This document shows, piece after piece, positions 1 through 7,541 of a stretch of DNA of 21,219 bases. Positions within the stretch are counted from its first letter, which is position 1. Every line of letters begins with the position of its first letter. The translations under genes were made by a program, and so were the position numbers. Source of the DNA: Thioglobus_B sp964566765 (GTDB lineage: Bacteria; Pseudomonadota; Gammaproteobacteria; PS1; Pseudothioglobaceae); contig CAZMJI010000014.1 in the NCBI GenBank assembly GCA_964566765.1, positions 1 to 21,219 of the forward strand, written 5' to 3'. The notes beneath the pieces were generated by a model. It searched no databases. It worked only from the letters and a program-made list of their open reading frames with translations, and was not told the origin of the DNA.

Positions 1-1
1 G

Positions 2-676
2 TTTATGGAATTCATGCGTAATGCACTAAGAATGTCAGCCCTAATGAAGCTAGGCGCAATCTACGTTTACACACACGACTCAATCGGTCTGGGTGAAGAT
101 GGCCCAACACACCAGCCAGTTGAACAAATGGCAACCATGCGTGTGATTCCAAACTTCCAAACTTGGAGAGCTTGTGATGCGATCGAATCAGCGGTTGCTT
201 GGAAGATGGCGATTCTACGTGGCGATGCACCAACAGCCTTGGTATTCTCACGTCAGAACCTAACACCAATGGCGCGTGATGAGCAGCAAGTAGCAAACAT
301 CGAGAAAGGTGGTTACGTGCTTAAGGACTGCGACGGCGATGCAGATGTAATCTTTATCGCTACCGGTTCAGAAGTTGGCCTAGCGGTTGAAGCAGCAGAG
401 GCCATGAGCGAAAACGTTCGTGTGGTTTCAATGCCTTGTTGTGAGGCCTTTGATGCACAAGATGCAGCGTACCGTGATTCTGTACTAACCCCAGGTGTGA
501 AGCGTGTGGCCATTGAAGCCGGTGTGGATCAGTCTTGGTACAAGTACGTAGGTCTAGACGGCGGCATTGTAGCAATGAAGTCATTCGGTGAGTCTGCACC
601 AGCAGGTGAACTATTTAAAGAATTTGGTTTCACAGTAGACAACGTGGTTGCTACTGCTAAATCAGTAATCGGTTAA
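2..676 (+). CDS. tkt: Transketolase, C-terminal part (5' end outside window)
   Basis: Transketolase moves two-carbon ketol units between sugar phosphates, using thiamine diphosphate, in the cytoplasmic pentose phosphate and Calvin pathways. Only the last 224 codons are here. The reading frame is open from base 2, so the first ATG at base 5 is internal and not a start. The fragment covers the end of the pyrimidine-binding domain and the C-terminal domain. Bases 74-115 encode the hallmark HDSIGLGEDGPTHQ, followed by SRQNL, IFIATGSEV and the C-terminal FGESAP and EFGFTVDNVV blocks, all very close to E. coli TktA. It leads the carbon cluster: gap begins 89 bases downstream after a weak hairpin. 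Leucine is mostly CTA, as in gap and fba, which suggests high expression. Identity is certain. Whether it serves a Calvin cycle cannot be told from this fragment. Confidence 0.97.
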   Translation, partial: FMEFMRNALRMSALMKLGAIYVYTHDSIGLGEDGPTHQPVEQMATMRVIPNFQTWRACDAIESAVAWKMAILRGDAPTALVFSRQNLTPMARDEQQVANIEKGGYVLKDCDGDADVIFIATGSEVGLAVEAAEAMSENVRVVSMPCCEAFDAQDAAYRDSVLTPGVKRVAIEAGVDQSWYKYVGLDGGIVAMKSFGESAPAGELFKEFGFTVDNVVATAKSVIG

Positions 677-687
677 TTTAAAGAATT

Positions 688-712
688 AGGTGCGCCGCTT
701 AAGCGCGCCTTT
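688..712 (+). terminator. Weak hairpin between tkt and gap, possible attenuator or processing site
   Basis: AGGTGCGC (688-695) pairs with GCGCGCCT (703-710), with one T-G wobble, around a 7-base loop. The following tail is only TTTAACAG, so the U-tract is too short for an efficient intrinsic terminator. The hairpin may partly terminate, or may protect the 3' end of tkt mRNA. No convincing promoter was seen between it and gap. Confidence 0.45.
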
Positions 713-765
713 AACAGAATTTATGCTGACTAAGCGTAAATGTAACAATAAAAGGAGTAAGTAAA

Positions 766-1761
766 ATGGCAATTAAAGTAGGTATTAACGGTTTTGGTCG
801 TATTGGTCGTATGGCTTTTCGTGCAATCCAGAAAGATTTCCCTGAATTAGAAGTAGTTGGTATTAACGATCTACTAGAGAACGATTACTTAGCATACATG
901 CTTAAGTATGACACAGCACAAGGTCGTTTCGACGGTGAAGTGGTAGTAGAAGGCGATAACTTCGTAATCGACGGCAAGAAAGTACGTCTTTCAGCTGAGC
1001 GTAACCCAGCAGATCTTAAGTGGGATGAAGTAGGTGCGGAAATCGTAATCGACTGTACAGGTTTCTTCCTAACTGAAGAGTCTTGCCAGGCGCACATCGA
1101 CGCCGGTGCTAAGAAAGTGGTTCAATCAGCCCCTTCTAAGGACAGCACACCAATGTTCGTATACGGTGTAAACCACAACGAGTACGCAGGTCAAGCAATC
1201 GTATCTGCTGCCTCTTGCACAACAAACTGTCTAGCGCCAATCGCTAAAGTGATCAACGATAAGTGGGGTCTTAAGCGCGGTCTAATGACAACAGTTCACG
1301 CAGCAACTGCAACACAAAAAACCGTTGACGGTCCTTCAATGAAAGACTGGAGAGGTGGTCGTGCTGTATTTGAAAACATCATTCCATCATCAACAGGTGC
1401 AGCTAAGGCTGTAGGTGTGGTACTACCTGAGCTTAATGGCAAGCTAACCGGTATGGCGTTCCGCATCCCATCAGTTGACGTATCAGTGGTTGATCTAACT
1501 TGTGAGCTAAACAACCCAGCAACTTATGATGAAATCTGCGCAGCAATGAAGGAAGCTTCTGAAGGCGAGATGGCTGGTACCCTAGGTTACACAGATGAAG
1601 CGGTTGTTTCTTCTGACTTCCGTGGTGCAACCCCTTCATCAATCTTCGATTCAGGCGCGGGTATCGCACTAGACGATACGTTTGTTAAGCTTGTTTCTTG
1701 GTACGATAACGAGTACGGTTACACGTGTAACATGCTTCGTCTAGTTAAGCACATCGCTTAA
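766..1761 (+). CDS. gap: Glyceraldehyde-3-phosphate dehydrogenase, type I (GapA-like)
   Basis: This cytoplasmic enzyme interconverts glyceraldehyde 3-phosphate and 1,3-bisphosphoglycerate with NAD(H) in glycolysis, gluconeogenesis and the Calvin cycle. The protein has 331 residues, the same as E. coli GapA. The Rossmann motif GINGFGRIGR is at 6-15. Asn34-Asp35 ends the second beta strand, which suggests NAD preference. The catalytic Cys151 lies in SCTTNC (150-155), with its partner His178 in TTVHAATATQ. The end reads VSWYDNEYGYT, as expected. The start is set by a strong Shine-Dalgarno AAGGAG at 752-757, 8 bases before ATG. Leucine codon use is extreme: 12 CTA, 7 CTT, 2 TTA and no CTG, TTG or CTC among 21. 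It is followed by two terminator-like hairpins before pgk, so gap mRNA may be made in excess over the distal genes. Confidence 0.98.
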   Translation: MAIKVGINGFGRIGRMAFRAIQKDFPELEVVGINDLLENDYLAYMLKYDTAQGRFDGEVVVEGDNFVIDGKKVRLSAERNPADLKWDEVGAEIVIDCTGFFLTEESCQAHIDAGAKKVVQSAPSKDSTPMFVYGVNHNEYAGQAIVSAASCTTNCLAPIAKVINDKWGLKRGLMTTVHAATATQKTVDGPSMKDWRGGRAVFENIIPSSTGAAKAVGVVLPELNGKLTGMAFRIPSVDVSVVDLTCELNNPATYDEICAAMKEASEGEMAGTLGYTDEAVVSSDFRGATPSSIFDSGAGIALDDTFVKLVSWYDNEYGYTCNMLRLVKHIA

Positions 1762-1778
1762 TTAGCAGCCAACATAAC

Positions 1779-1807
1779 CAGCCCGCGATGCGGGCTGTGT
1801 TTTATTA
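1779..1807 (+). terminator. Intrinsic terminator after gap (first of two)
   Basis: CAGCCCGC (1779-1786) pairs perfectly with GCGGGCTG (1790-1797) around the loop GAT. The tail TGTGTTTTATT is U-rich but interrupted. The stem is strong and GC-rich and begins 18 bases after the gap stop codon. It probably ends a fraction of transcripts coming from tkt-gap. Confidence 0.75.
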
Positions 1808-1827
1808 CTAAATTGCAATGAAGCGTC

Positions 1828-1852
1828 TCCAAACATCGTGTTTGGATTTTTT
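1828..1852 (+). terminator. Second terminator-like hairpin in the pgk leader
   Basis: TCCAAACA (1828-1835) pairs perfectly with TGTTTGGA (1839-1846) around TCG and is followed directly by T6 (1847-1852). GAAGC (1820-1824) and GCTTC (1853-1857) can form an outer arm enclosing both hairpin and U-tract. Because it follows the first terminator by only 20 bases and lies 43 bases before the pgk ATG, it is either a backup terminator or an attenuator in the pgk leader. Confidence 0.7.
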
Positions 1853-1894
1853 GCTTCTAAAATATTAAAAAAATTATCAAAAACAGAGGTTTTT

Positions 1895-3058
1895 ATGTCA
1901 GTTATCAATTTAACAGATCTAGACTTGAACGGTAAGCGAGTACTTGTTCGTCAAGACCTAAACGTGCCGATTAAAGACGGCGTTGTAACCAGTGACAAGC
2001 GTATTAAGGCGTCACTACCAACCATCGAGCTTGCGATGAAACAAGGTGCCAAAGTGATGCTAATGTCGCATTTGGGTCGTCCAACAGAAGGCGAGCCAGC
2101 GGATGAGTTCTCACTACAGCCAGTGGCGAATCGTCTAACTGAGCTACTAGGTGTTGAGGTTCGTCTAGAGAAAGATTGGCTAAACGGCGTTGAAATGAAC
2201 GATGGCGAAGTGGTACTTTGCGAAAACGTGCGTTTTAACAAAGGCGAGAAGTCAAACGATGATGAACTGGCTAAGCAAATGGCAGCGCTATGCGACATTT
2301 TTGCCATGGACGCTTTTGGTACGGCGCACCGCGCACAAGCTTCAACCCATGGTGTGGCTAAGTATGCACCAGTGGCTTGCTCAGGTCCACTACTATCGGG
2401 CGAATTAGAAGCCCTAGGCAAGGCGCTAGACAACCCAGCACGTCCAATGGTGGCGATTGTTGGCGGTTCAAAAGTATCAACCAAGCTAACCGTACTAGAG
2501 TCATTGTCTAAGATCGTTGACCAGTTGGTTGTTGGTGGCGGTATTGCCAATACGTTTATTGCTGCACAAGGTCATAACGTTGGTAAGTCACTGTGTGAAG
2601 ATGACCTAATTCCAACTGCTAAAGGCCTAATGGACAGCTGTGAGATCCCGGTACCAACAGACGTGGTTTGCGGTAAAGAATTCTCAGAATCAGCAGCGGC
2701 TGAAACTAAGGCTGCTGACACAGTGGCTGACGATGACATGATTTTTGACATCGGTCCAGATTCAGCGCAGCAGTTGGCTGAGATTATGAAAAATGCCGGT
2801 ACCATCGTTTGGAATGGCCCAGTGGGCGTATTTGAATTCGATCAGTTTGCCGAAGGTACTAAGACCTTATCAATGGCGATTGCTGAGTCAGACGCTTTCT
2901 CAATTGCCGGCGGTGGTGACACCCTAGCCGCGGTTGATAAGTACGGCATCGAAGATCGCGTGAGCTACATCTCAACCGGTGGCGGTGCCTTCCTAGAATT
3001 CCTAGAAGGCAAGAAGCTACCAGCGGTAGCCATCCTAGAAGAGAGAGCGGCGGAGTAA
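1895..3058 (+). CDS. pgk: Phosphoglycerate kinase
   Basis: Pgk transfers phosphate between 1,3-bisphosphoglycerate and ADP in the cytoplasm. The product is 387 residues, the same as the E. coli enzyme. RQDLNVP (19-25) and SHLGRP (58-63) belong to the N-terminal substrate half. GGGDT (339-343) and STGGGAFLEFLEG (360-372) belong to the nucleotide half. I chose the ATG at 1895, preceded by AGAGG at 1885-1889. An in-frame GTG at 1838 would add 19 residues not seen in the family and would start inside the hairpin at 1828-1846. The gene lies behind two terminator-like hairpins, yet no clear promoter was found between them and the ATG, so expression probably depends on readthrough or on an unrecognised promoter. 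Its TAA is followed by one codon and then the pyk start. Confidence 0.97.
   Translation: MSVINLTDLDLNGKRVLVRQDLNVPIKDGVVTSDKRIKASLPTIELAMKQGAKVMLMSHLGRPTEGEPADEFSLQPVANRLTELLGVEVRLEKDWLNGVEMNDGEVVLCENVRFNKGEKSNDDELAKQMAALCDIFAMDAFGTAHRAQASTHGVAKYAPVACSGPLLSGELEALGKALDNPARPMVAIVGGSKVSTKLTVLESLSKIVDQLVVGGGIANTFIAAQGHNVGKSLCEDDLIPTAKGLMDSCEIPVPTDVVCGKEFSESAAAETKAADTVADDDMIFDIGPDSAQQLAEIMKNAGTIVWNGPVGVFEFDQFAEGTKTLSMAIAESDAFSIAGGGDTLAAVDKYGIEDRVSYISTGGGAFLEFLEGKKLPAVAILEERAAE
3052..3055 (+). promoter_or_regulatory. Shine-Dalgarno fixing the TTG start of pyk
   Basis: GGAG lies in the last codons of pgk, 6 bases before TTG at 3062. The pgk stop TAA (3056-3058) is in the pyk frame, leaving GTT and then TTG. 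No start upstream of 3062 is therefore possible, and the TTG gives the normal N-terminus. Confidence 0.75.
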
Positions 3059-3061
3059 GTT

Positions 3062-4513
3062 TTGCCTAGAAGAACAAAAATTCTAGCCACCTTAGGACCG
3101 GCCACCGACAAACCAGGCGTTCTGGAAAGTGTGTTGGAGGCAGGTGCTAATGTGGTGCGCATTAATTTCTCACATGGCCATGAAGACGAACATCTAGAGC
3201 GCGTTAAAGCGGTACGTGATTGGGCTAAGGCCAACGACACCTATATTGGTGTGTTGATGGACCTACAAGGCCCTAAGATTCGTATCGCTGCGTTTGCCGA
3301 CGGTCAAAAGATCAACCTAGCCGTGGGTGATACGTTTGCCCTAGATGCGGATATGGATGAGGAATCTGGCACCCAAGAGGCGGTCGGTATTGCTTATAAA
3401 ACTTTGCCGCAAGAAGTTAAGCCAGGCAATGTGCTACTGCTTGACGATGGTCGCGTGGTGCTTGAGGTTGATAACATTGTAGGCAATCGTATTAATACCA
3501 CGGTGACCCAAGCGGGTATTTTATCGGACAAGAAAGGTATTAACCTTCGTGGTGGTGGTTTATCAGCCAATGCCTTGACCGAGAAAGACAAGCAAGACAT
3601 TGTCACCGCTGCTAAAGCTAAGGCAGATTATGTCGCACTGTCATTCCCAATCAATGGCGACGATGTGCGTGAAACTAAGGCATTATTGGCCAAAGCCGGT
3701 TCGCAGGCTGGCGTGATCTCTAAGATTGAGCGCGCTGAGTCATTGGCTGATGAGATTATCAATGACATCATTCAAGAGTCAGCTGGCATTATGGTTGCCC
3801 GTGGTGACTTAGGCGTTGAAATTGGTGACCCACAGTTGCCAGCACAGCAAAAGCGTTTGATCAAACTGGCGCGCTCTAACGACCGCGTGGTGATCACTGC
3901 AACACAGATGCTGGAGTCGATGATTCACAATCCAATTCCAACCCGTGCCGAGGTATTCGACGTGGCCAATGCGGTACTTGATGGTACTGATGCAGTGATG
4001 CTGTCTGCGGAAACAGCGGCTGGTGACTTCCCGCAAAACGCGGTGAAGACCATGCATGAGGTTTGTATCGAGGCAGAGAAGAATCGTATTGCTAAGACAT
4101 CGCATCATCGTTTGCACGAGCGTTTCGAGCATATTGACGAGACCATCGCCATGAGTACCATGTATGCAGCCAACCACCATCCAGAGGTGAAAGCGGTTGC
4201 CTCACTCACCGAGTCGGGTAAAACGGCACTATGGATGTCACGCATGAGCTCTAACATTCCGATTTATGCCATGAGTGATTGTGTGCCAACCTTGCGTAAG
4301 GTGACTTTGTATCGTGGTGTGTATCCCTGCGGTATTAACAAAGACTCACATGAGGAGTGGAACCAGGTGAATGCTAAGGTGATTGAAAACCTGACAAAAA
4401 ACCAGGCGGTTCAGGATGGCGATTTGGTAATATTGACCAAAGGTATGTATAAGGACAAATCTGGCGGTACCAACTTGATGAAGATTCTTCGTGTTGGTGA
4501 AGCCAATTATTAA
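3062..4513 (+). CDS. pyk: Pyruvate kinase, PykA-like, TTG start
   Basis: Pyruvate kinase makes pyruvate and ATP from phosphoenolpyruvate and ADP, the last step of glycolysis. The protein has 483 residues (E. coli PykA has 480). It begins at TTG with PRRTKILATLGPATD. NFSHG (35-39) and DLQGPKIR lie in the barrel and the start of the B domain. ISKIERAE, IMVARGDLGVEIG and TATQMLESM (279-287) carry the metal and PEP site residues. NPIPTRAEVFDVANAVLDG matches the family signature. The C-terminal domain is complete. pyk is unusual in an autotrophic cluster because it runs only in the catabolic direction, so its presence argues for a cluster used in both glycolysis and gluconeogenesis. It is coupled to pgk by a one-codon gap in the same frame and followed after 36 bases by fba. 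Confidence 0.97.
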   Translation: MPRRTKILATLGPATDKPGVLESVLEAGANVVRINFSHGHEDEHLERVKAVRDWAKANDTYIGVLMDLQGPKIRIAAFADGQKINLAVGDTFALDADMDEESGTQEAVGIAYKTLPQEVKPGNVLLLDDGRVVLEVDNIVGNRINTTVTQAGILSDKKGINLRGGGLSANALTEKDKQDIVTAAKAKADYVALSFPINGDDVRETKALLAKAGSQAGVISKIERAESLADEIINDIIQESAGIMVARGDLGVEIGDPQLPAQQKRLIKLARSNDRVVITATQMLESMIHNPIPTRAEVFDVANAVLDGTDAVMLSAETAAGDFPQNAVKTMHEVCIEAEKNRIAKTSHHRLHERFEHIDETIAMSTMYAANHHPEVKAVASLTESGKTALWMSRMSSNIPIYAMSDCVPTLRKVTLYRGVYPCGINKDSHEEWNQVNAKVIENLTKNQAVQDGDLVILTKGMYKDKSGGTNLMKILRVGEANY

Positions 4514-4549
4514 TTTAAAAAAGTAAAGTAAAAGATAGGAGTAATAACA

Positions 4550-5611
4550 ATGTTAATTTCATTAAGAGAATTACTAGATCACGCGGCAGAGAACGGTTAC
4601 GGTATGCCTGCGTTTAACGTAAACAACATGGAGCAGGTTCATGCGATCATGGAAGCAGCGGACAAGACTAACTCACCAGTTATCATGCAGGGTTCTGCAG
4701 GTGCACGTGGTTATGCTGGCGAGCCGTTCCTACGTCACCTAATCTCGGCAGCGACTGAGATGTATCCACACATTCCAGTGGTAATGCACCAGGACCACGG
4801 CTCTGAGCCAGCGGTATGCCTGCGTTCAATCCAGTCAGGTTTCTCATCAGTGATGATGGACGGTTCACTAGAGGCAGATGGTAAAACACCCGCTTCATTT
4901 GAGTACAACGTTGGCGTAACGGCTGAGGTTGTGAAGATGGCTCATGCTGGTGGTGTATCAGTAGAGGGTGAGCTAGGTTGCCTAGGTTCACTAGAAACCG
5001 GTGAGATGGGTGAAGAAGACGGTCACGGTGCTGAAGGTAAACTAGACCTTGACATGCTACTAACAGACCCTGAAGAAGCGGCTGAGTTCGTGAAGCAAAC
5101 TAACGTTGACGCGCTAGCGATTGCAATCGGTACCTCACACGGTGCTTACAAGTTCACGCAAGAGCCAACGGGTGAGATTCTACGTATTGACCGCATCAAG
5201 GAAATCCATGAGCGTCTACCGAATACACACCTAGTGATGCACGGTTCATCGTCAGTACCACAAGAGTGGTTGAAGATCATCAACGACTTCGGTGGTGACA
5301 TGGGTCAAACTTATGGTGTACCAGTAGCTGAAATTCAAGAAGGTATTAAGAACGGTGTGCGTAAAGTTAACATCGATACTGACTTGCGTATGGCGTCAAC
5401 CGGTGCGGTGCGTCGTCATCTAACTGAAAACCCAGCAAACTTCGATCCTCGTAAGTTCTTGAAAGAGTCAACTGATGCGATGAGAGACATTTGTGCGGCA
5501 CGTTTCGAAGCCTTTGGTTCAGCAGGTCAAGCTGATAAAATTAGCGTATCTTCATTAGATACCATGAGCCAAAGATATGTATCAGGTGAGCTAGACGCTA
5601 ACGTTAAGTAA
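4550..5611 (+). CDS. fba: Fructose-bisphosphate aldolase, class II, Calvin-cycle subtype
   Basis: This zinc enzyme joins dihydroxyacetone phosphate and glyceraldehyde 3-phosphate to fructose 1,6-bisphosphate. Calvin-subtype members often also make sedoheptulose 1,7-bisphosphate, which is family knowledge and not shown here. It has 353 residues. MPAFNVNN is at 19-26. HQDHG (80-84) holds the catalytic Asp82 and the zinc ligand His83. GTSHGAYK gives His197 and MHGSSS gives His231. VEGELGCLGSLETG and KVNIDTDLRMA are subtype blocks. The length and the insert resemble CbbA of autotrophs more than E. coli FbaA. The start is set by AGGAG at 4537-4541, 8 bases before ATG. Leucine is mostly CTA (16 of 25). 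It closes the cluster just before a strong terminator. Confidence 0.96.
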   Translation: MLISLRELLDHAAENGYGMPAFNVNNMEQVHAIMEAADKTNSPVIMQGSAGARGYAGEPFLRHLISAATEMYPHIPVVMHQDHGSEPAVCLRSIQSGFSSVMMDGSLEADGKTPASFEYNVGVTAEVVKMAHAGGVSVEGELGCLGSLETGEMGEEDGHGAEGKLDLDMLLTDPEEAAEFVKQTNVDALAIAIGTSHGAYKFTQEPTGEILRIDRIKEIHERLPNTHLVMHGSSSVPQEWLKIINDFGGDMGQTYGVPVAEIQEGIKNGVRKVNIDTDLRMASTGAVRRHLTENPANFDPRKFLKESTDAMRDICAARFEAFGSAGQADKISVSSLDTMSQRYVSGELDANVK

Positions 5612-5631
5612 GCGCCTCGCGATCTTTGATC

Positions 5632-5660
5632 AAAAAGGCTCGTGTTAACGAGCCTTTTTT
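5632..5660 (+). terminator. Strong terminator after fba, possibly bidirectional
   Basis: AAAAAGGCTCGT (5632-5643) pairs perfectly with ACGAGCCTTTTT (5648-5659) around GTTA, giving a 12-base-pair stem with an A-tract before and T6 after. It lies 20 bases after the fba stop and only 15 bases before the mnmG ATG, so a promoter for mnmG cannot fit between them. Confidence 0.92.
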
Positions 5661-5675
5661 ATTGAACAAACAACG

Positions 5676-7541
5676 ATGAATCAAACGAAACATTATCAAG
5701 TGATTGTGATTGGTGGCGGCCATGCCGGTACCGAGGCCGCCTTGGCGCCTGCGCGCATGGGCGTCAAGACCTTGCTGATCACGCACAATATCGAGACGTT
5801 GGGGCAGATGAGCTGCAATCCAGCGATTGGCGGTATTGGCAAGGGCCACTTGGTTAAGGAGATTGATGCCATGGGCGGTGCCATGGCGCGTTGTATTGAT
5901 CAGGCTGGTATTCAATTTAGAACGCTAAATGCCTCCAAAGGGCCAGCGGTTCGTGCCACGCGTGCGCAAGCCGATCGTGTGTTGTACAAGGCGGCGATAC
6001 GCCATACCCTAGAGAATCAGGATAACCTGGAATTGTTTCAGCAAGCCGTGGATGACATTATCTTAGAGAACGACACGGTCAAAGGTGTGATCACCAAGAT
6101 GGGGCTTACCTTCACCGCTGACAAGGTGATCCTAACTTCGGGCACCTTCTTGGGCGGGGTAATTCATATTGGTCAAGTTAACTATGCCGGCGGCCGTGCT
6201 GGCGATGCGCCCTCGAATGCCTTGGCGGCTAAGTTGCGCGACTATGATTTGGGCGTCGGTCGTCTTAAGACTGGCACACCGCCGCGTCTGGATGGGCGTA
6301 CCTTAAACTATGAGGTGATGCAAGAGCAGCCGGGCGATTTCCCATTGCCCAGCTTCTCGTTTATGGGCAAGCCTAGCGATCATCCGCAGCAGATTCCTTG
6401 CTATATTACACACACCAACGAGCAGACCCATGACTTTATTCGCGCTGGTCTCAAAGACTCGCCGATGTATACCGGCAATATCGAAGGCATTGGCCCGCGC
6501 TATTGTCCGTCGATTGAGGATAAGGTGGTGCGTTTTTCTGAGCGCGATTCGCATCAAATTTTTGTCGAGCCTGAGGGTCTAAATACGCATGAGGTGTATC
6601 CTAATGGCGTGTCAACCTCGTTGCCGTACGCAACCCAGGAAGACTTTATTCATTCGATCAAAGGTTTTGAGGATGCGCATATTGTGCGTCCTGGTTATGC
6701 CATTGAGTATGACTTTTTTGATCCGCGCGGGTTGAAGCAAACCCTGGAGGTGAAAAAAATCTCGGGTCTGTATTTTGCTGGACAGATTAACGGTACCACG
6801 GGTTATGAAGAGGCAGCTGCCCAAGGTTTGTTGGCCGGTGTTAATGCCGGCTGCGCGGTGCTGGAAAAAGCACCTTGGGAACCAAAGCGTGACGAGTCTT
6901 ATATTGGGGTGATGGTGGATGATCTGATCACCAAGGGCACCAACGAGCCATATCGCATGTTTACCTCGAGAGCCGAGTATCGACTGTTGCTTAGAGAGGA
7001 CAATGCGGATCAGCGTCTAACGCCAATCGCCAAAGACCTGGGCCTTATTGATGAGTCGCGTTGGGCGGCATTTGCAGCCAAATATGAGCAGGTATCCCAG
7101 GAGAAGCAACGCTTAAAATCGACTTGGGTTCAGGCCGATGACGCGCAAGCAGCCGCAGTATTGGGCGAAACCCTAAATCATGAATATTCACTAGAGGCCT
7201 TGTTAAAACGCCCCAAGGTGAACTATCAGTTGCTCAGCCAAATCCAGAGTGCGCAACCGTTTGTTGAGGATCCAGTGGTAGCTGACCAGGTGGAGAATCA
7301 GGTCAAGTATGAGGGTTATATCAAACGTCAGCTGGACGAAATTGAGAAATACCGCAAAAACGAGCACACACGGCTGCCGAGTGAGATGGATTATGACGCC
7401 ATCAAGGCCTTGTCTAGCGAGGTTAGACAAAAGCTTAAACAGCATCAACCAGACACCATTGGTCAAGCCAGTCGCATTCAGGGCGTAACCCCGGCTTCGA
7501 TCTCGATTCTATTGGTCTATTTAAAAACCTATCATGGATAG
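5676..7541 (+). CDS. mnmG: tRNA uridine-5-carboxymethylaminomethyl synthesis enzyme MnmG (GidA)
   Basis: MnmG works with MnmE, using FAD, NADH and methylene-tetrahydrofolate, to install the cmnm5 group on U34 of tRNAs that read split codon boxes. The protein has 621 residues (E. coli 629). The FAD-binding IGGGHAGTEAA is at 12-22, and Cys47 lies in MSCNPAIGGIGKGH. GPRYCPSIEDK places its cysteine at residue 277, as in E. coli. The C-terminus GVTPASISILLVYLK is typical. No clear Shine-Dalgarno precedes ATG, and the fba terminator ends 15 bases upstream. It overlaps rsmG by 8 bases, the usual gidA-gidB coupling. The parAB genes that often follow in relatives are absent. Leucine codons are TTG-rich (10 of the first 20), unlike the preceding carbon genes, which fits moderate expression. 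Confidence 0.97.
   Translation: MNQTKHYQVIVIGGGHAGTEAALAPARMGVKTLLITHNIETLGQMSCNPAIGGIGKGHLVKEIDAMGGAMARCIDQAGIQFRTLNASKGPAVRATRAQADRVLYKAAIRHTLENQDNLELFQQAVDDIILENDTVKGVITKMGLTFTADKVILTSGTFLGGVIHIGQVNYAGGRAGDAPSNALAAKLRDYDLGVGRLKTGTPPRLDGRTLNYEVMQEQPGDFPLPSFSFMGKPSDHPQQIPCYITHTNEQTHDFIRAGLKDSPMYTGNIEGIGPRYCPSIEDKVVRFSERDSHQIFVEPEGLNTHEVYPNGVSTSLPYATQEDFIHSIKGFEDAHIVRPGYAIEYDFFDPRGLKQTLEVKKISGLYFAGQINGTTGYEEAAAQGLLAGVNAGCAVLEKAPWEPKRDESYIGVMVDDLITKGTNEPYRMFTSRAEYRLLLREDNADQRLTPIAKDLGLIDESRWAAFAAKYEQVSQEKQRLKSTWVQADDAQAAAVLGETLNHEYSLEALLKRPKVNYQLLSQIQSAQPFVEDPVVADQVENQVKYEGYIKRQLDEIEKYRKNEHTRLPSEMDYDAIKALSSEVRQKLKQHQPDTIGQASRIQGVTPASISILLVYLKTYHG

Noticed and set aside
1838..1894. N-terminal extension of pgk from a GTG
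   Set aside because: It starts inside the terminator-like hairpin and encodes 19 residues absent from the family, while ATG 1895 has a Shine-Dalgarno and gives the standard length.
1951..2550. Long open frame (199 codons) on the minus strand opposite pgk
   Set aside because: It lies fully inside pgk, its translation is Ser/Pro-rich without recognisable domains, and it has no start context. It is a by-product of the codon bias of pgk.
5625..5634. Palindrome TTTGATCAAA as a possible FNR site before mnmG
   Set aside because: It lacks the 4-base spacer of FNR sites and overlaps the fba terminator stem.
5612..5675. Possible origin of replication next to mnmG
   Set aside because: No DnaA-box cluster or AT-rich unwinding region is present, and the 64 bases are filled by a terminator.
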